Position numbers and translations under genes: made by a program
Part shown: piece after piece, positions 35,771-44,797 of the stretch
How positions within the stretch are numbered: the first letter of the stretch is position 1
Layout: the number at the start of each line of letters is the position of its first letter
The notes under the pieces: model-generated
Databases searched by the model: none
What the model was told of the DNA's origin: nothing
What the model saw: only the letters and a program-made list of their open reading frames with translations
DNA from: Rubrivivax sp.
GTDB taxonomy: Bacteria > Pseudomonadota > Gammaproteobacteria > Burkholderiales > Burkholderiaceae_C
DNA: 64,000 nucleotides
Direction: 5' to 3'
NCBI GenBank assembly: GCA_027491255.1
Contig: JAIXWM010000189.1
Coordinates: forward strand, 1 to 64,000

Positions 35771-36679
35771 ATGGACCAGCCCTCACCGCCCCAGCCCGCC
35801 TACGCGAGCGTCTTCCGCCCCGGCCTCTTCAGCGGCCAGACTGCCTGGGTCACCGGCGGGGGCAGCGGGATCGGGCGCTGCACCGCGCACGAGCTGGCCG
35901 CGCTCGGCGCCCGGGTCGTCATCAGCGGGCGCAAGGCCGAGAAGCTCGAACGCGTGGCCGCCGAGATCGCCGAGGACGGCGGCCAGTGCCACACCGTCGC
36001 GCTGGACATCCGCGACGAAGACGCGGTGCGCGAGGCGGTCGCCCGGGTGATCGCGCAGCACGGGCCGGTGGCAGGCCTGGTGAACAACGCGGGCGGGCAG
36101 TTCCCGGCGCCGCTGCTGGCGATCTCGAAGAAGGGCTTCGACGCCGTGGTGGCGAACAACCTGACCGGCGGCTTCCTGATGATGCGCGAGCTGTTCAACC
36201 AGTGCATGCAGGAGCACGGCGGCGCGATCGTCAACATGACGGCAGACTTCCGCAACGGCATGCCCGGCATGGGGCACTCCGGCGCGGCGCGCGCGGGCAT
36301 GAGCAACCTGACGATGACCGCCGCCTACGAGTGGGCCCATGCCGGGGTGCGCGTGAACGCCGTGGCGCCGGGCTGGATCGCCTCCAGCGGCATGGACACC
36401 TACGGCGGCGCGATGCGCGCCTTCGTCCCGAAGCTCAAGCAGCACGTGCCGCTGCGGCGCCTGGGCGTCGAGGCCGAGGTCTCGGCCGCGATCGTCTTCC
36501 TGCTGTCGCCGGCGGCGGCCTTCATCAGCGGCGTCACGGTGCAGATCGACGGCGCCGCCTCGCTGGGCAGCGACATCTTCCCGCTCGGCGACGAGGCCCG
36601 CAGCGCGCCCTTCGACGGCTTCCACCGGGCGGTGGTGCCGGCAGTGCTGCGGGATGCGGACGACGCTGCGCGCCCATGA
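35771..36679 (+). CDS. SDR family oxidoreductase, trans-2-enoyl-CoA reductase-like
   Basis: The 302-residue short-chain dehydrogenase/reductase has cofactor motif VTGGGSGIGR (residues about 28-37), NNAG in LVNNAGGQF, and VAPGWI after the active site. The usual Tyr-x3-Lys is absent; the equivalent stretch reads GHSGAARAGMSNLT. That HSGAARAG text is the known signature of the peroxisomal trans-2-enoyl-CoA reductase (PECR) and dienoyl-CoA reductase branch of SDRs, so the protein is probably functional and acts on unsaturated acyl-CoA. It is divergent from the HIBADH-like gene and followed by an acyl-CoA dehydrogenase and a thioesterase. Confidence 0.83.
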   Translation: MDQPSPPQPAYASVFRPGLFSGQTAWVTGGGSGIGRCTAHELAALGARVVISGRKAEKLERVAAEIAEDGGQCHTVALDIRDEDAVREAVARVIAQHGPVAGLVNNAGGQFPAPLLAISKKGFDAVVANNLTGGFLMMRELFNQCMQEHGGAIVNMTADFRNGMPGMGHSGAARAGMSNLTMTAAYEWAHAGVRVNAVAPGWIASSGMDTYGGAMRAFVPKLKQHVPLRRLGVEAEVSAAIVFLLSPAAAFISGVTVQIDGAASLGSDIFPLGDEARSAPFDGFHRAVVPAVLRDADDAARP

Positions 36680-36815
36680 CGGCGGGGGCACATTGCGCGC
36701 GGCCCTTGCACGCCCGCATCGCGGCGAGCCCCGCAGGGCCCAGCCCAGGAAGCACCGCCGCGAATCCCACCCAAGCGCCGATTGACACCACAGTGAACCC
36801 AGAAGCCCACCACCC

Positions 36816-37967
36816 ATGAACCTCACGCCCGAACACCGCCAGATCGCCGACACCGTCGAGCGCTTCATCGACAACGAAGTCAATCCGCACGTGGCCGAAT
36901 GGGAAGCCGCAGGCGAGTTCCCGAGCCACGAGGTCTTCAAGAAGATGGGGGACCTGGGCCTGCTCGGCCTGAAGTACCCCGAAGCCTTTGGTGGCGCCGG
37001 GCTGGACTTCAGCTACTCGGCGGTGATGGCCGAGGCCCTGGGCGTGTGCGCCTGCGGGGCCGTGCCCATGGCCATCGGCGTGCAGACGGACATGGCCACC
37101 CCCGCCCTGGCGCGCTTCGGCAGCGACGAACTGCGGCGCGAGTTCCTGGCACCGACGATCGCCGGCGACTACGTCGCCTGCCTGGGCGTGAGCGAGCCCG
37201 GCGGCGGCTCCGACGTCGCGGCCATCCGCACCCACGCCCGCGCCGACGGCGGCGACTGGGTCATCAACGGCACCAAGATGTGGATCACCAACGGCCTGAA
37301 GGCCGACTGGTGCTGCCTGCTCGTCAACACCAGCGACGCGCCCGCCCACCGCAACAAGAGCCTGCTCGTCGTGCCGATGGACACCCCCGGCATCAGCCGG
37401 CAGAAGATCCACAAGGTCGGCATGCACGCCTCGGACACGGCGCAGCTCTTCTTCGACAACGTGCGCGTGCCGCGCCGCCACCTGATCGGCGAGGAAGGCA
37501 AGGGCTTCACCTACCAGATGCTGCAGTTCCAGGAAGAGCGCCTGTGGGCAGCCGCGAACTCGGTGCGCGGCTTCGACCGCATGATCGACCTGACCATCGA
37601 CTACACCCGGCAGCGGCAGGCTTTCGGGCGCAGCGTGCTCGACAACCAGGTCGTGCACTTCCGGCTGGCCGAACTGCGCACCGAAGTCGAGGCGCTGCGC
37701 GCGCTGACCTGGAGCGCCGTCGAGCAGTACGTCGCCGGGCGGGACGTGACGCGCCTGGCCTCGATGGCCAAGCTCAAGAGCGGGCGCCTGGCGCGCGAGG
37801 TGGCCGACAGCTGCCTCCAGTACTGGGGCGGCATGGGCTACACGGCCGACAACCCCGTCTCCCAGGCCTGGCGCGACGGGCGGCTGACGTCCATCGGCGG
37901 CGGCGCCGACGAGGTGATGCTGGGCATCATCTGCAAGCTCGAAGGCACTCTGCCCGGCAGGAACTGA
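36816..37967 (+). CDS. Acyl-CoA dehydrogenase
   Basis: The 383-residue flavoprotein starts MNLTPEHRQIADTVERF. FAD-binding signature CLGVSEPGGGSDVAAIR, flavin-adjacent MWITNGLKADW, and C-terminal helices with YWGGMGYTADNPVSQAWRDGRL are present. The terminal segment reads GGGADEVMLGIICK where many family members have GGTNEI. It is therefore a divergent member, similar to citronellyl-CoA or isovaleryl-type dehydrogenases. It would introduce a trans-2 double bond in an acyl-CoA, which the neighbouring reductase and hydratase genes complement. A thioesterase gene follows 2 bp later. Confidence 0.92.
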   Translation: MNLTPEHRQIADTVERFIDNEVNPHVAEWEAAGEFPSHEVFKKMGDLGLLGLKYPEAFGGAGLDFSYSAVMAEALGVCACGAVPMAIGVQTDMATPALARFGSDELRREFLAPTIAGDYVACLGVSEPGGGSDVAAIRTHARADGGDWVINGTKMWITNGLKADWCCLLVNTSDAPAHRNKSLLVVPMDTPGISRQKIHKVGMHASDTAQLFFDNVRVPRRHLIGEEGKGFTYQMLQFQEERLWAAANSVRGFDRMIDLTIDYTRQRQAFGRSVLDNQVVHFRLAELRTEVEALRALTWSAVEQYVAGRDVTRLASMAKLKSGRLAREVADSCLQYWGGMGYTADNPVSQAWRDGRLTSIGGGADEVMLGIICKLEGTLPGRN

Positions 37968-37969
37968 GG

Positions 37970-38458
37970 ATGACGACGACCCCCCAGGCCGCGCGCAGCG
38001 TCGCCGAACAACAGCAACTCGAGGCGGCTCTGACCGATCTGTTCGAGCACAAGATCACCTTCAACCAGGTGCTGGGGTTCAAGGTGGTGTCACTGCGGCC
38101 TGGCGACGTGCGCGCGCGCATCGAGATGAAGCCCGAGCTCATCGGTCACTACGGCTACGGGCGGCTGCACGGCGGCGTGATCTCGGCCTTGCTCGACCCC
38201 ACCGGTGCGCTGGCCATCATGGTTGCCATGGCCGAGCGCCACCCCGGCGAGACCACCGAGCAGTTCATGCCGCGCTTCGCGCGCATGGCGACGATAGACC
38301 TGCGCATCGACTATCTGCGCCAGGGCCTGGGGCGGCACTTCGTGGCCAGCGCCGAGGTCACGCGCCTGGGCGGGCGCGTGGCCTCGAGCCAGATGCGTCT
38401 GGTCAATGACGAGGGGTCCTTGATCGCCACCGGAGCGGCCGCATATATCGTGGCCTGA
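37970..38458 (+). CDS. Hotdog-fold acyl-CoA thioesterase (YigI/PaaI-like)
   Basis: The 162-residue protein has the hotdog-fold pattern: an N-terminal helix, the YGYGRLHGGVISALLDPTGAL segment containing the HGG motif of the PaaI/YigI group, and a final strand with GGRVASSQMRLVND and ATGAAAYIVA. It probably hydrolyses acyl-CoA thioesters and releases CoA. The ATG is 2 bp after the stop of the acyl-CoA dehydrogenase gene with GAGGA in between, indicating tight coupling. The exact acyl substrate is unknown. Confidence 0.85.
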   Translation: MTTTPQAARSVAEQQQLEAALTDLFEHKITFNQVLGFKVVSLRPGDVRARIEMKPELIGHYGYGRLHGGVISALLDPTGALAIMVAMAERHPGETTEQFMPRFARMATIDLRIDYLRQGLGRHFVASAEVTRLGGRVASSQMRLVNDEGSLIATGAAAYIVA

Positions 38459-38549
38459 GGTCGTTGCGGCGCAGACCGGCGGCGACCCGGGTCGCCATGT
38501 CGCCTGGCGGCACGCCCGTGCCGCAGGATCCACCGGCCAGAGGTTCGCG

Positions 38550-39710
38550 ATGCCCACACCCGCCCGCACCCCCGCTCCCGCAGCGCCCGCGGCTACCGCA
38601 CGCCCCAGGCGCGCCGCGACTGCGCTGGTCTGGGCGCTGGCCGCGGCCGTCACCGCAACCGCCTTCACCCTGGGGCTGCCTCGCCTGGTCGAAAGCCGCA
38701 CCGAAGCCACGCCGCGCGCCGTCACGCCGCGCGGGCCGCTGCTGGCCGAGGAGCAGAACCAGATCGAGATCTTCCGCAAGACCTCGCCCTCGGTCGTGCA
38801 CATCACGACGCTGGAGACCCAGCGCGACTTCTTCTCGCTGAACGTGCAGCAGGTGCCCCGGGGCACGGGCACCGGTTTCGTCTGGGACGAGCGCGGCCAC
38901 GTCGTCACGAACTTCCACGTGATCCAGGGGGCGAGCGCGGCGCGTGTGACGCTGTCCGACCAGAGCACGCACCAGGCCAGCCTGGTGGGCGCCTTCCCCG
39001 ACCGCGACCTGGCGGTGCTGAAGATCGACGTGCCCGCGGCCAAGGCGCCACCGCTGCCGCTGGGCACGAGCCGGGACCTGGTCGTCGGGCAGAAGGTCTA
39101 CGCCATCGGCAACCCCTTCGGCCTGGACCAGACGCTGACCACCGGCATCGTCAGCGCGCTCAACCGCGAGATCGAGTCCGTGAACCAGCGCACGATCCGC
39201 GGCGTGATCCAGACCGACGCCGCCATCAACCCCGGCAATTCGGGGGGGCCGCTGCTCGACTCCGCCGGCCGCCTGATCGGCGTGAACACCGCGATCTACA
39301 GCCCGAGCGGCGGCAGCGCCGGCATCGGTTTCGCGATCCCGGTCGACGAGATCAACCGCATCGTGCCGCGGCTCATCCGCGACGGCCGCTTCGTCCGCCC
39401 GGCCATCGGCGTCACCGCCGGTCCCACGGCCCTGCACCAGGCGCTGCGCCTGCCGCGCGGGGTGGCGCTGGTGCAGGTGGCGCCCGGCAGCCCGGCCGCG
39501 CGCGCCGGGCTCGTGCCCTTTCGCCGCGGCAGCAATGGCGAGGTCGTCTTCGGGGACGTCATCACGGAGGTCAACGGCGAGCCGGTGGCCGACCTCGACG
39601 ACATGCTCGCGCAACTCGAGCGCCGCGCGCCAGGCGACACCGTCACGCTGACACTGTGGCGAGCCGGCAGCACCCGCAAGCAGCCGGTCGTGCTGGCTCC
39701 CGGGGATTGA
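38550..39710 (+). CDS. HtrA/DegP-type trypsin-like serine protease with one PDZ domain
   Basis: The 386-residue protein has a Pro/Ala-rich cytoplasmic start, one transmembrane or uncleaved signal segment (about 22-44), and a chymotrypsin-fold protease domain. The catalytic triad is His123 in VVTNFHVIQG, Asp153 in DRDLAVLKID and Ser231 in INPGNSGGPLLD. A single C-terminal PDZ domain (about 290-375) contains the GSPAARAGLVP and GDVITEVNGEPV motifs. It likely degrades or processes misfolded periplasmic proteins, similar to DegS or AlgW. A role in envelope-stress signalling is possible but no partner genes are present. Confidence 0.92.
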   Translation: MPTPARTPAPAAPAATARPRRAATALVWALAAAVTATAFTLGLPRLVESRTEATPRAVTPRGPLLAEEQNQIEIFRKTSPSVVHITTLETQRDFFSLNVQQVPRGTGTGFVWDERGHVVTNFHVIQGASAARVTLSDQSTHQASLVGAFPDRDLAVLKIDVPAAKAPPLPLGTSRDLVVGQKVYAIGNPFGLDQTLTTGIVSALNREIESVNQRTIRGVIQTDAAINPGNSGGPLLDSAGRLIGVNTAIYSPSGGSAGIGFAIPVDEINRIVPRLIRDGRFVRPAIGVTAGPTALHQALRLPRGVALVQVAPGSPAARAGLVPFRRGSNGEVVFGDVITEVNGEPVADLDDMLAQLERRAPGDTVTLTLWRAGSTRKQPVVLAPGD

Positions 39711-39831
39711 GCAGCGGCGCGGCGCCCGTGCCGGCGCCGCGCCCGCCGCGGAACCCGCTACCATCGCGCCCGTCGTCCGCCACGCCACGCCGGGGCGGCC
39801 CGGGCGCCTGCCCGCTTCGCCTGTTCCGACC

Positions 39832-40455
39832 ATGCAAGTCGTCTGCCTCGACCTCGAGGGTGTGCTTGTCCCCGAGATCTGGATCGCGTTCGCCGAACGC
39901 ACCGGCATCCCCGAATTCCGACGCACCACGCGCGACGAACCCGACTACGGCAAGCTGATGCGCTTTCGCATCGGCCTGCTGCGCGAGCGCGGGTTGAAGC
40001 TGGCCGACATCCAGGCCGTGATCGCCGGCATGGCGCCGCTGCCGGGCGCCAAGGACTTCCTCGACGGCCTGCGCGCGCACTACCAGGTGGTGATCCTGTC
40101 GGACACCTTCTATGAATTCGCCGATCCGTTGATGCGCCAGCTCGGCCGGCCCACGCTGTTCTGCCACCGGCTGGAGATCGATGCCGAAGGCTACGTCGCC
40201 GACTACCGGCTGCGCCAGCCCGACCAGAAGCGCCACGCGGTGGAGGCGTTCAAAGGCCTGAACTTCCAGGTCATGGCCGCGGGCGACTCCTACAACGACA
40301 CCGGCATGCTGGGCGCCGCGCACGCGGGCTTCTTCATCCACCCGCCGCAGAGCATCGTCGCGCAGTTCCCGCAGTTCCCGGTCCACCACGACTACACCGC
40401 GCTGCGCGCCTCCTTCGACGCCGCCGGCGCGCGCCTGCGCGCGGCCGCCGCCTGA
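39832..40455 (+). CDS. thrH: Phosphoserine phosphatase / homoserine phosphotransferase ThrH
   Basis: The 207-residue HAD-superfamily enzyme has the phosphorylated-aspartate motif as LDLEGVLVPEIW, the ThrH variant of DxDGT. It also has VILSDTFYEFADPL (motif II), a lysine in RQPDQKRHAVEAF, and AAGDSYNDTGML (motif IV). ThrH dephosphorylates phosphoserine and can transfer the phosphate to homoserine, linking serine and threonine synthesis. Length and the Glu in place of the second motif-I Asp match ThrH. It starts 121 bp after the protease gene, and the U32 gene follows 11 bp later. Confidence 0.92.
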   Translation: MQVVCLDLEGVLVPEIWIAFAERTGIPEFRRTTRDEPDYGKLMRFRIGLLRERGLKLADIQAVIAGMAPLPGAKDFLDGLRAHYQVVILSDTFYEFADPLMRQLGRPTLFCHRLEIDAEGYVADYRLRQPDQKRHAVEAFKGLNFQVMAAGDSYNDTGMLGAAHAGFFIHPPQSIVAQFPQFPVHHDYTALRASFDAAGARLRAAAA

Positions 40456-40466
40456 AGAGCCCCGCC

Positions 40467-42503
40467 ATGGCGTTGCGCGCCGAGCTCGAGCTCCTGGCAC
40501 CCGCCCGCGACGCCGACATCGGCATCGAGGCGGTCAATCACGGCGCGGACGCCGTCTACATCGGCGGTCCCGGCTTCGGCGCGCGCGACAAGGCGGCCAA
40601 CCCGGTGGCCGACATCGAGCGCCTGTGCCGGCACGCGCACCGCTACCACGCGCGCGTCTTCGTCACGCTGAACACCATCCTGCGCGACGACGAGCTCGAG
40701 CCGGCGCGGCGCCTGGCCTGGCAGTTGCACGAGGCCGGCGCCGACGCGCTGATCGTGCAGGACATGGGCCTGCTCGAGCTCGACCTGCCGCCGCTGCAGC
40801 TGCACGCGAGCACGCAGACCGACATCCGCACCCCGGCCAAGGCGCGCTTCCTGCAGGACGCGGGCTTCTCGCAGATGGTGCTGGCGCGCGAGCTCGACCT
40901 GCACCAGATCCGTGCCATCACCGCGCAGGTGGACCGCTCGGTGATCGAGTTCTTCGTCCACGGCGCGCTGTGCGTGGCCTACAGCGGCCAGTGCTTCATC
41001 AGCCACGCCCACACCGGGCGCAGCGCCAACCGCGGCAACTGCTCGCAGGAATGCCGCCTGCCCTACACCGTCACCGACGCCCAGGGCCGCATCGTCGCCC
41101 ACGACAAGCACGTGCTCAGCCTGAAGGACAACGACCAGAGCGCCAACCTGGCGCTGCTCGTGGACGCCGGCGTGCGCAGCTTCAAGATCGAGGGCCGCTA
41201 CAAGGACCTGGGCTACGTGAAGAACGTCACCGCCCACTACCGCCAGCTCTTCGACGCGCTGATGGAGCAACGCGCCGCCGGGCGCGAAGGCCTGCCGCTG
41301 CGCCCGGCCTCCAGCGGCCGCACGCGCCACTTCTTCACCCCCGACCCGGGGCGCAACTTCAACCGCGGCGCGACCGACTACTTCGTCAACGGGCGCCAGA
41401 TCGACATCGGCGCCTTCGACACGCCCAAGCATGCCGGGCTGCCGCTCGGCCAGGTGCTGAAGGTGGCGGCCGACCACTTCGACGTGCAGCTTGCCGACGC
41501 CGGTGAGGCGTTGCACAACGGCGATGCGCTGACCTGGTGGGACCTGCAGGGCGAGCTGCAGGGCGTGCCGGTGAACGTGGCGCAGGCGCTTGGCGGCGCG
41601 GGCTGGCGCGTGTTCCCGAACGCGCCGGGCGGCGCGACGAACGGCCTGAAGGACCTGAAGCGCGGCACCGAGCTCAGCCGCAACCGCGACATGGCCTGGG
41701 AGCGGCTGCTCGGGCGGGAGTCGGCGCAGCGCCGTATTCCGGTGCGGCTGCGCTGGAGCGCGCGCGCCGAGGGCTTCGCGCTCGAGATGGTCGACGACGA
41801 GGGGCACGCGGGCCAGGCCAGCGCCGCCCACGCACACGAGCCGGCGCGCGACGCAGCGCGCGCCGAGCAGGCCCTGAAGGCGCAGCTGTCACGCCTGGGC
41901 GAGACGCTGTTCGAGGCCGCCGCCATCGAGGTCGACACCTCGGCGGCCGGGCTGTTCGTGCCGGTGAGCCTGGCCAACACGCTGCGGCGCGAGGCGGTCG
42001 CCGCCCTCGAGGCGGCGCGGGCCGCGGCGTTCGCGCCGCTGGTGCGCGCGCAGCCGGTGGAGCCGCCCGCGCCCTACCCGGACGACACACTGAGCTACCT
42101 CGCCAACGTCTACAACAGCCGGGCCGCCGCCTTCTACGCCCGCCACGGCGTGCAGGTCATCGGCGCCGCCTACGAGAGCCACGAGGAGCTCGGCGAGGCC
42201 AGCCTGATGATCACCAAGCACTGCGTGCGCTGGTCGCTGAGCCTGTGCCCGAAACAGGCCAAGGGCGTGGTCGGCGTGCAGGGCACGGTGCGCGCCGAGC
42301 CGCTGACGCTGGTCCACGGCAACGACCGCCTGACGCTGCGCTTCGACTGCAAGCCCTGCGAGATGCACGTGGTCGGCCGCATGCGCAAGAACGTGCTGCG
42401 CGACGCGAAGGCGCAGCCGCTCACCTTCTACCGCGCCCGGCCGAGCGCCGGCAGGCCACCTCAATCCACGCCGGCCTCGAGCAGTTCCACCGGGTCGCCG
42501 TAG
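40467..42503 (+). CDS. rlhA: 23S rRNA 5-hydroxycytidine C2501 synthase / U32 peptidase-like protein
   Basis: The 678-residue protein has the U32 fold at the N-terminus (LLAPARDADIGIEAVNHGADAVYIGG), a cysteine-rich core (GALCVAYSGQCFISH and NRGNCSQECRLPY) typical of iron-sulfur U32 proteins, and a long C-terminal extension. More cysteines follow (HCVRW, LCPKQ, CKPCEMHVVGRM). Length and domain order match RlhA (YdcP), which hydroxylates C2501 of 23S rRNA, better than the shorter UbiU, UbiV or TrhP paralogs. The last 43 bp overlap the 3' end of the oppositely transcribed next gene, so its Ser/Pro-rich tail may be non-conserved. Confidence 0.85.
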   Translation: MALRAELELLAPARDADIGIEAVNHGADAVYIGGPGFGARDKAANPVADIERLCRHAHRYHARVFVTLNTILRDDELEPARRLAWQLHEAGADALIVQDMGLLELDLPPLQLHASTQTDIRTPAKARFLQDAGFSQMVLARELDLHQIRAITAQVDRSVIEFFVHGALCVAYSGQCFISHAHTGRSANRGNCSQECRLPYTVTDAQGRIVAHDKHVLSLKDNDQSANLALLVDAGVRSFKIEGRYKDLGYVKNVTAHYRQLFDALMEQRAAGREGLPLRPASSGRTRHFFTPDPGRNFNRGATDYFVNGRQIDIGAFDTPKHAGLPLGQVLKVAADHFDVQLADAGEALHNGDALTWWDLQGELQGVPVNVAQALGGAGWRVFPNAPGGATNGLKDLKRGTELSRNRDMAWERLLGRESAQRRIPVRLRWSARAEGFALEMVDDEGHAGQASAAHAHEPARDAARAEQALKAQLSRLGETLFEAAAIEVDTSAAGLFVPVSLANTLRREAVAALEAARAAAFAPLVRAQPVEPPAPYPDDTLSYLANVYNSRAAAFYARHGVQVIGAAYESHEELGEASLMITKHCVRWSLSLCPKQAKGVVGVQGTVRAEPLTLVHGNDRLTLRFDCKPCEMHVVGRMRKNVLRDAKAQPLTFYRARPSAGRPPQSTPASSSSTGSP

Positions 42504-43615
42504 ACCGCGGCCAGGGCCACGACCTCGGGGTCGCGCAGCGCGCACAGGAAGCCCTGGTCGACCAGCAGCGCGTCGCCGGCACGCACCGTGGCGTCGAGCA
42601 TCACCAGGTCGACGTGGACCGGGGGTTCCTCCCAGTCGGGCATGGTCTTGCGGATGTAGTCGGCGGGCCGGGCGAGGTCGATGCCGAAGTGCAGCGCGCC
42701 CGGGGCATTGGAGCCGGCGGGGTAGATGGTGTGGCGTGGCGCCTTGGGGTTGAAACCGCATCCGCCGCCTTCGATCATCCGCCCGCCCACCAGCATGTCG
42801 CGCAGCAGGGCCGCCTCCTTCGAGACGCCCTCCACGCGGCTGACGTACTCGCCGTCGAAGTGCACGGCGATGCGCTCCTCGAACGGCCGCTCGAAGCCCA
42901 CGGCCCACTGCGGGCACAGCACGCCGCTCATCTGCGTGGGCACACTCAGGTCGTTGCGCACGGCGTTGTGGTCCCACAGGTTCGGGCCGTGCGAGGCCAG
43001 GTAGTGCACGTAGCAGCCGTCCTCGTCGGCGCCCATGCGGCCGCGCCAGCGGTTGGTCGACAGCATGTTCTCGCGCATCTGCGGCGTGAAATGGATGCGG
43101 AAATCACTGCCGCGCGCGTCGGTGAAGTGCAGGTCGAAGTCCACCCCCTGCGGGTAGCGACGGGCCGTGGCCCGCGTGATCTCGCCCACCAGGTCGATCG
43201 GGAAGCGCGCCTGCGGTGTGCGCAGCAGGTCCAGGTTGCGGAAATAGGTGATCTTGACCCAGCGCTGCCCCTGGCGCCGGCGCGCAATGCAGTACGGGTC
43301 GATGATGGAGCAGAACCAGGTGGAGACGACGAAGGTGGCGTCGTCCAGCAGCGGCTTGACGCTGTCGGGCACGCGCTCGACGCGCGAACTGGGCTCCATG
43401 TACTGGCGCACCACCGCGCCGCGCGCGCGCGCATGGCCGCTGATGGCCTCCACCACGCGCGGGTCGAGCAGCGGGTCGGTCAACAGCAGCACGCGGTCGC
43501 CGGCGCGAAAGGCAAAGGTGCGTGTGAAGTTGTCCAGCGCCTGGAAGAACTCGCGCGTCTCGGTGATGTGGGGGGCCAGCGGCAGCGGCAGGCCTTGGTA
43601 CGCAGGGGGGCTCAT
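42461..43615 (-). CDS. NicX / M29 aminopeptidase-like protein
   Basis: The 384-residue soluble protein resembles the aminopeptidase T (M29)-like fold used by 2,5-dihydroxypyridine 5,6-dioxygenase NicX. It has an N-terminal TFAFRAGDRVLLLTDPLLDP segment, a central catalytic core with ARGSDFRIHFTP, and metal-ligand-rich parts ending in GALHFGIDLARP. The place at the end of an aromatic catabolic block supports a ring-cleavage or hydrolase role rather than a general peptidase. Specific activity is not provable. It is 13 bp downstream of a Bug binding protein gene on the same strand. Confidence 0.6.
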   Translation of the reverse strand: MSPPAYQGLPLPLAPHITETREFFQALDNFTRTFAFRAGDRVLLLTDPLLDPRVVEAISGHARARGAVVRQYMEPSSRVERVPDSVKPLLDDATFVVSTWFCSIIDPYCIARRRQGQRWVKITYFRNLDLLRTPQARFPIDLVGEITRATARRYPQGVDFDLHFTDARGSDFRIHFTPQMRENMLSTNRWRGRMGADEDGCYVHYLASHGPNLWDHNAVRNDLSVPTQMSGVLCPQWAVGFERPFEERIAVHFDGEYVSRVEGVSKEAALLRDMLVGGRMIEGGGCGFNPKAPRHTIYPAGSNAPGALHFGIDLARPADYIRKTMPDWEEPPVHVDLVMLDATVRAGDALLVDQGFLCALRDPEVVALAAVYGDPVELLEAGVD

Positions 43616-43628
43616 CGCGGGCGAGCGC

Positions 43629-44603
43629 TCAGTCCACGGTGGCGCCGGAGCGCCGCACGGCGCCGCCCCAGCGCTCCATCTCGCCCGCGACGAAGCGACC
43701 GAACTCCTCGGGCGAGGTGGGCGCCACCTCGCTGGCGCGGGCGGCCAGCGCGGCCACGAGTTCCGGGTCGGCCAGCGCGCGGCGCACCGCGGCGTTGAGC
43801 TTGTCGACGATGGCGCGCGGCGTGCGGGCCGGGGCGAACAGGCCGTCCCAGGCGCTGACGTCGAAGTTGGGCAGGCCGGAGTCGGCCACGGTGGGCAGTT
43901 CCGGGAAGCTCGTGCTGCGGCGCGCCGTGCTGACGGCCAGGCCCTTGATGCGCCCGCCGCGCACCTGCGGGCCGGCGCTGGGCGCGACCTCGATCATCAT
44001 GTCCACGCGACCGCCGATCAGGTCGGTCATCGCCGCGGCGCCGCCCTTGTAGGGGATGTGCAGCATGTCGACATTGGCCTGCGCCTTCAGGATCTCGCCG
44101 GCCAGGTGCGAGGTGGTGCCGTTGCCGGCCGAGCCGAAGGTGATCTTGCCCGGCTGGCTGCGGATGAGCTGCAGCAGCTCGCCGAAGCTGTTGACCGGCA
44201 AGCCGGGACGCGCGACGACGAGCGCGGCGATGCGGGTGAAGCGGCTGACGGGCTCGAAGTCCTTCAGCGGGTCGAAGCCGGTGCTCTTGTAGAGCGCATG
44301 GTTGATCGCATGCGTGCCGTTGGTGCCGTACAGCAGCGTGTAGCCGTCCGGGTTGGCGCGCGCGGCATTGGCCGCGCCGACATTGCCACCGGCGCCGCCG
44401 ACGTTCTCCACCACCAGGGGCTGGCCCAGCTCCCGGGCCACGCGCGTCATCACCAGGCGCGCCAGGATGTCGCCCCCCCCGCCCGGCGGGAAGGGAACGA
44501 TGAGCTTGACGGGTTTGGAGGGGTAGTCGTCGGCGGCATGGGCCAGCGGGAAGGCGCCGGCGGCAGCCAAGGTGCCGAGCAGGTGTCTGCGGGTCAGGGG
44601 CAT
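43629..44603 (-). CDS. Bug-family tripartite tricarboxylate transporter substrate-binding protein
   Basis: The 324-residue protein has a signal sequence (MPLTRRHLLGTLAAAGAFPLAHA) with a twin-arginine-like context. The mature part begins DDYPSKPVKLIVPFPPGGGGD, the classic start of Bug/TctC proteins. The glycine-rich phosphate-like loop and ATNAARANPDGYTLLYG-type middle segment are also present. Bug proteins bind carboxylated compounds in the periplasm for TTT uptake. Membrane components (TctA/B) are not encoded in the window. Location within the aromatic acid block suggests an aromatic carboxylate ligand such as phthalate, terephthalate or protocatechuate. Confidence 0.9.
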   Translation of the reverse strand: MPLTRRHLLGTLAAAGAFPLAHAADDYPSKPVKLIVPFPPGGGGDILARLVMTRVARELGQPLVVENVGGAGGNVGAANAARANPDGYTLLYGTNGTHAINHALYKSTGFDPLKDFEPVSRFTRIAALVVARPGLPVNSFGELLQLIRSQPGKITFGSAGNGTTSHLAGEILKAQANVDMLHIPYKGGAAAMTDLIGGRVDMMIEVAPSAGPQVRGGRIKGLAVSTARRSTSFPELPTVADSGLPNFDVSAWDGLFAPARTPRAIVDKLNAAVRRALADPELVAALAARASEVAPTSPEEFGRFVAGEMERWGGAVRRSGATVD

Positions 44604-44767
44604 GTCGGTGTCTCCAGTTCGATAGGCAGCGCTGCGCGCGCGTCGCGTCCCGTCGCGTCAGCGCAAACCAGGAACTGTAGAGCGACGGCGATACCCGCGA
44701 CGCCGCTGCAGCCGAGGGAAAACACCAGCGTCGCGGCGGGGCACCGAGCCTGCCGGAGTGCCCGCGT

Positions 44768-44793
44768 GGGCTTCGACAGGCCCGGCCCGAACC
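44768..44793. repeat. REP-like element half site
   Basis: GGGCTTCGACAGG-CCCGGCCCGAACC resembles half of the intergenic palindrome also present at 27747-27808. It lies in the 194-bp gap between the two Bug genes. Confidence 0.45.
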
Positions 44794-44797
44794 GTGC

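Noticed and set aside
35771..36679. SDR gene looked inactivated because Tyr-x3-Lys is missing
   Set aside because: HSGAARAG is the normal active-site region text of peroxisomal trans-2-enoyl-CoA reductase-type SDRs, so the difference is a family feature and not a lesion.
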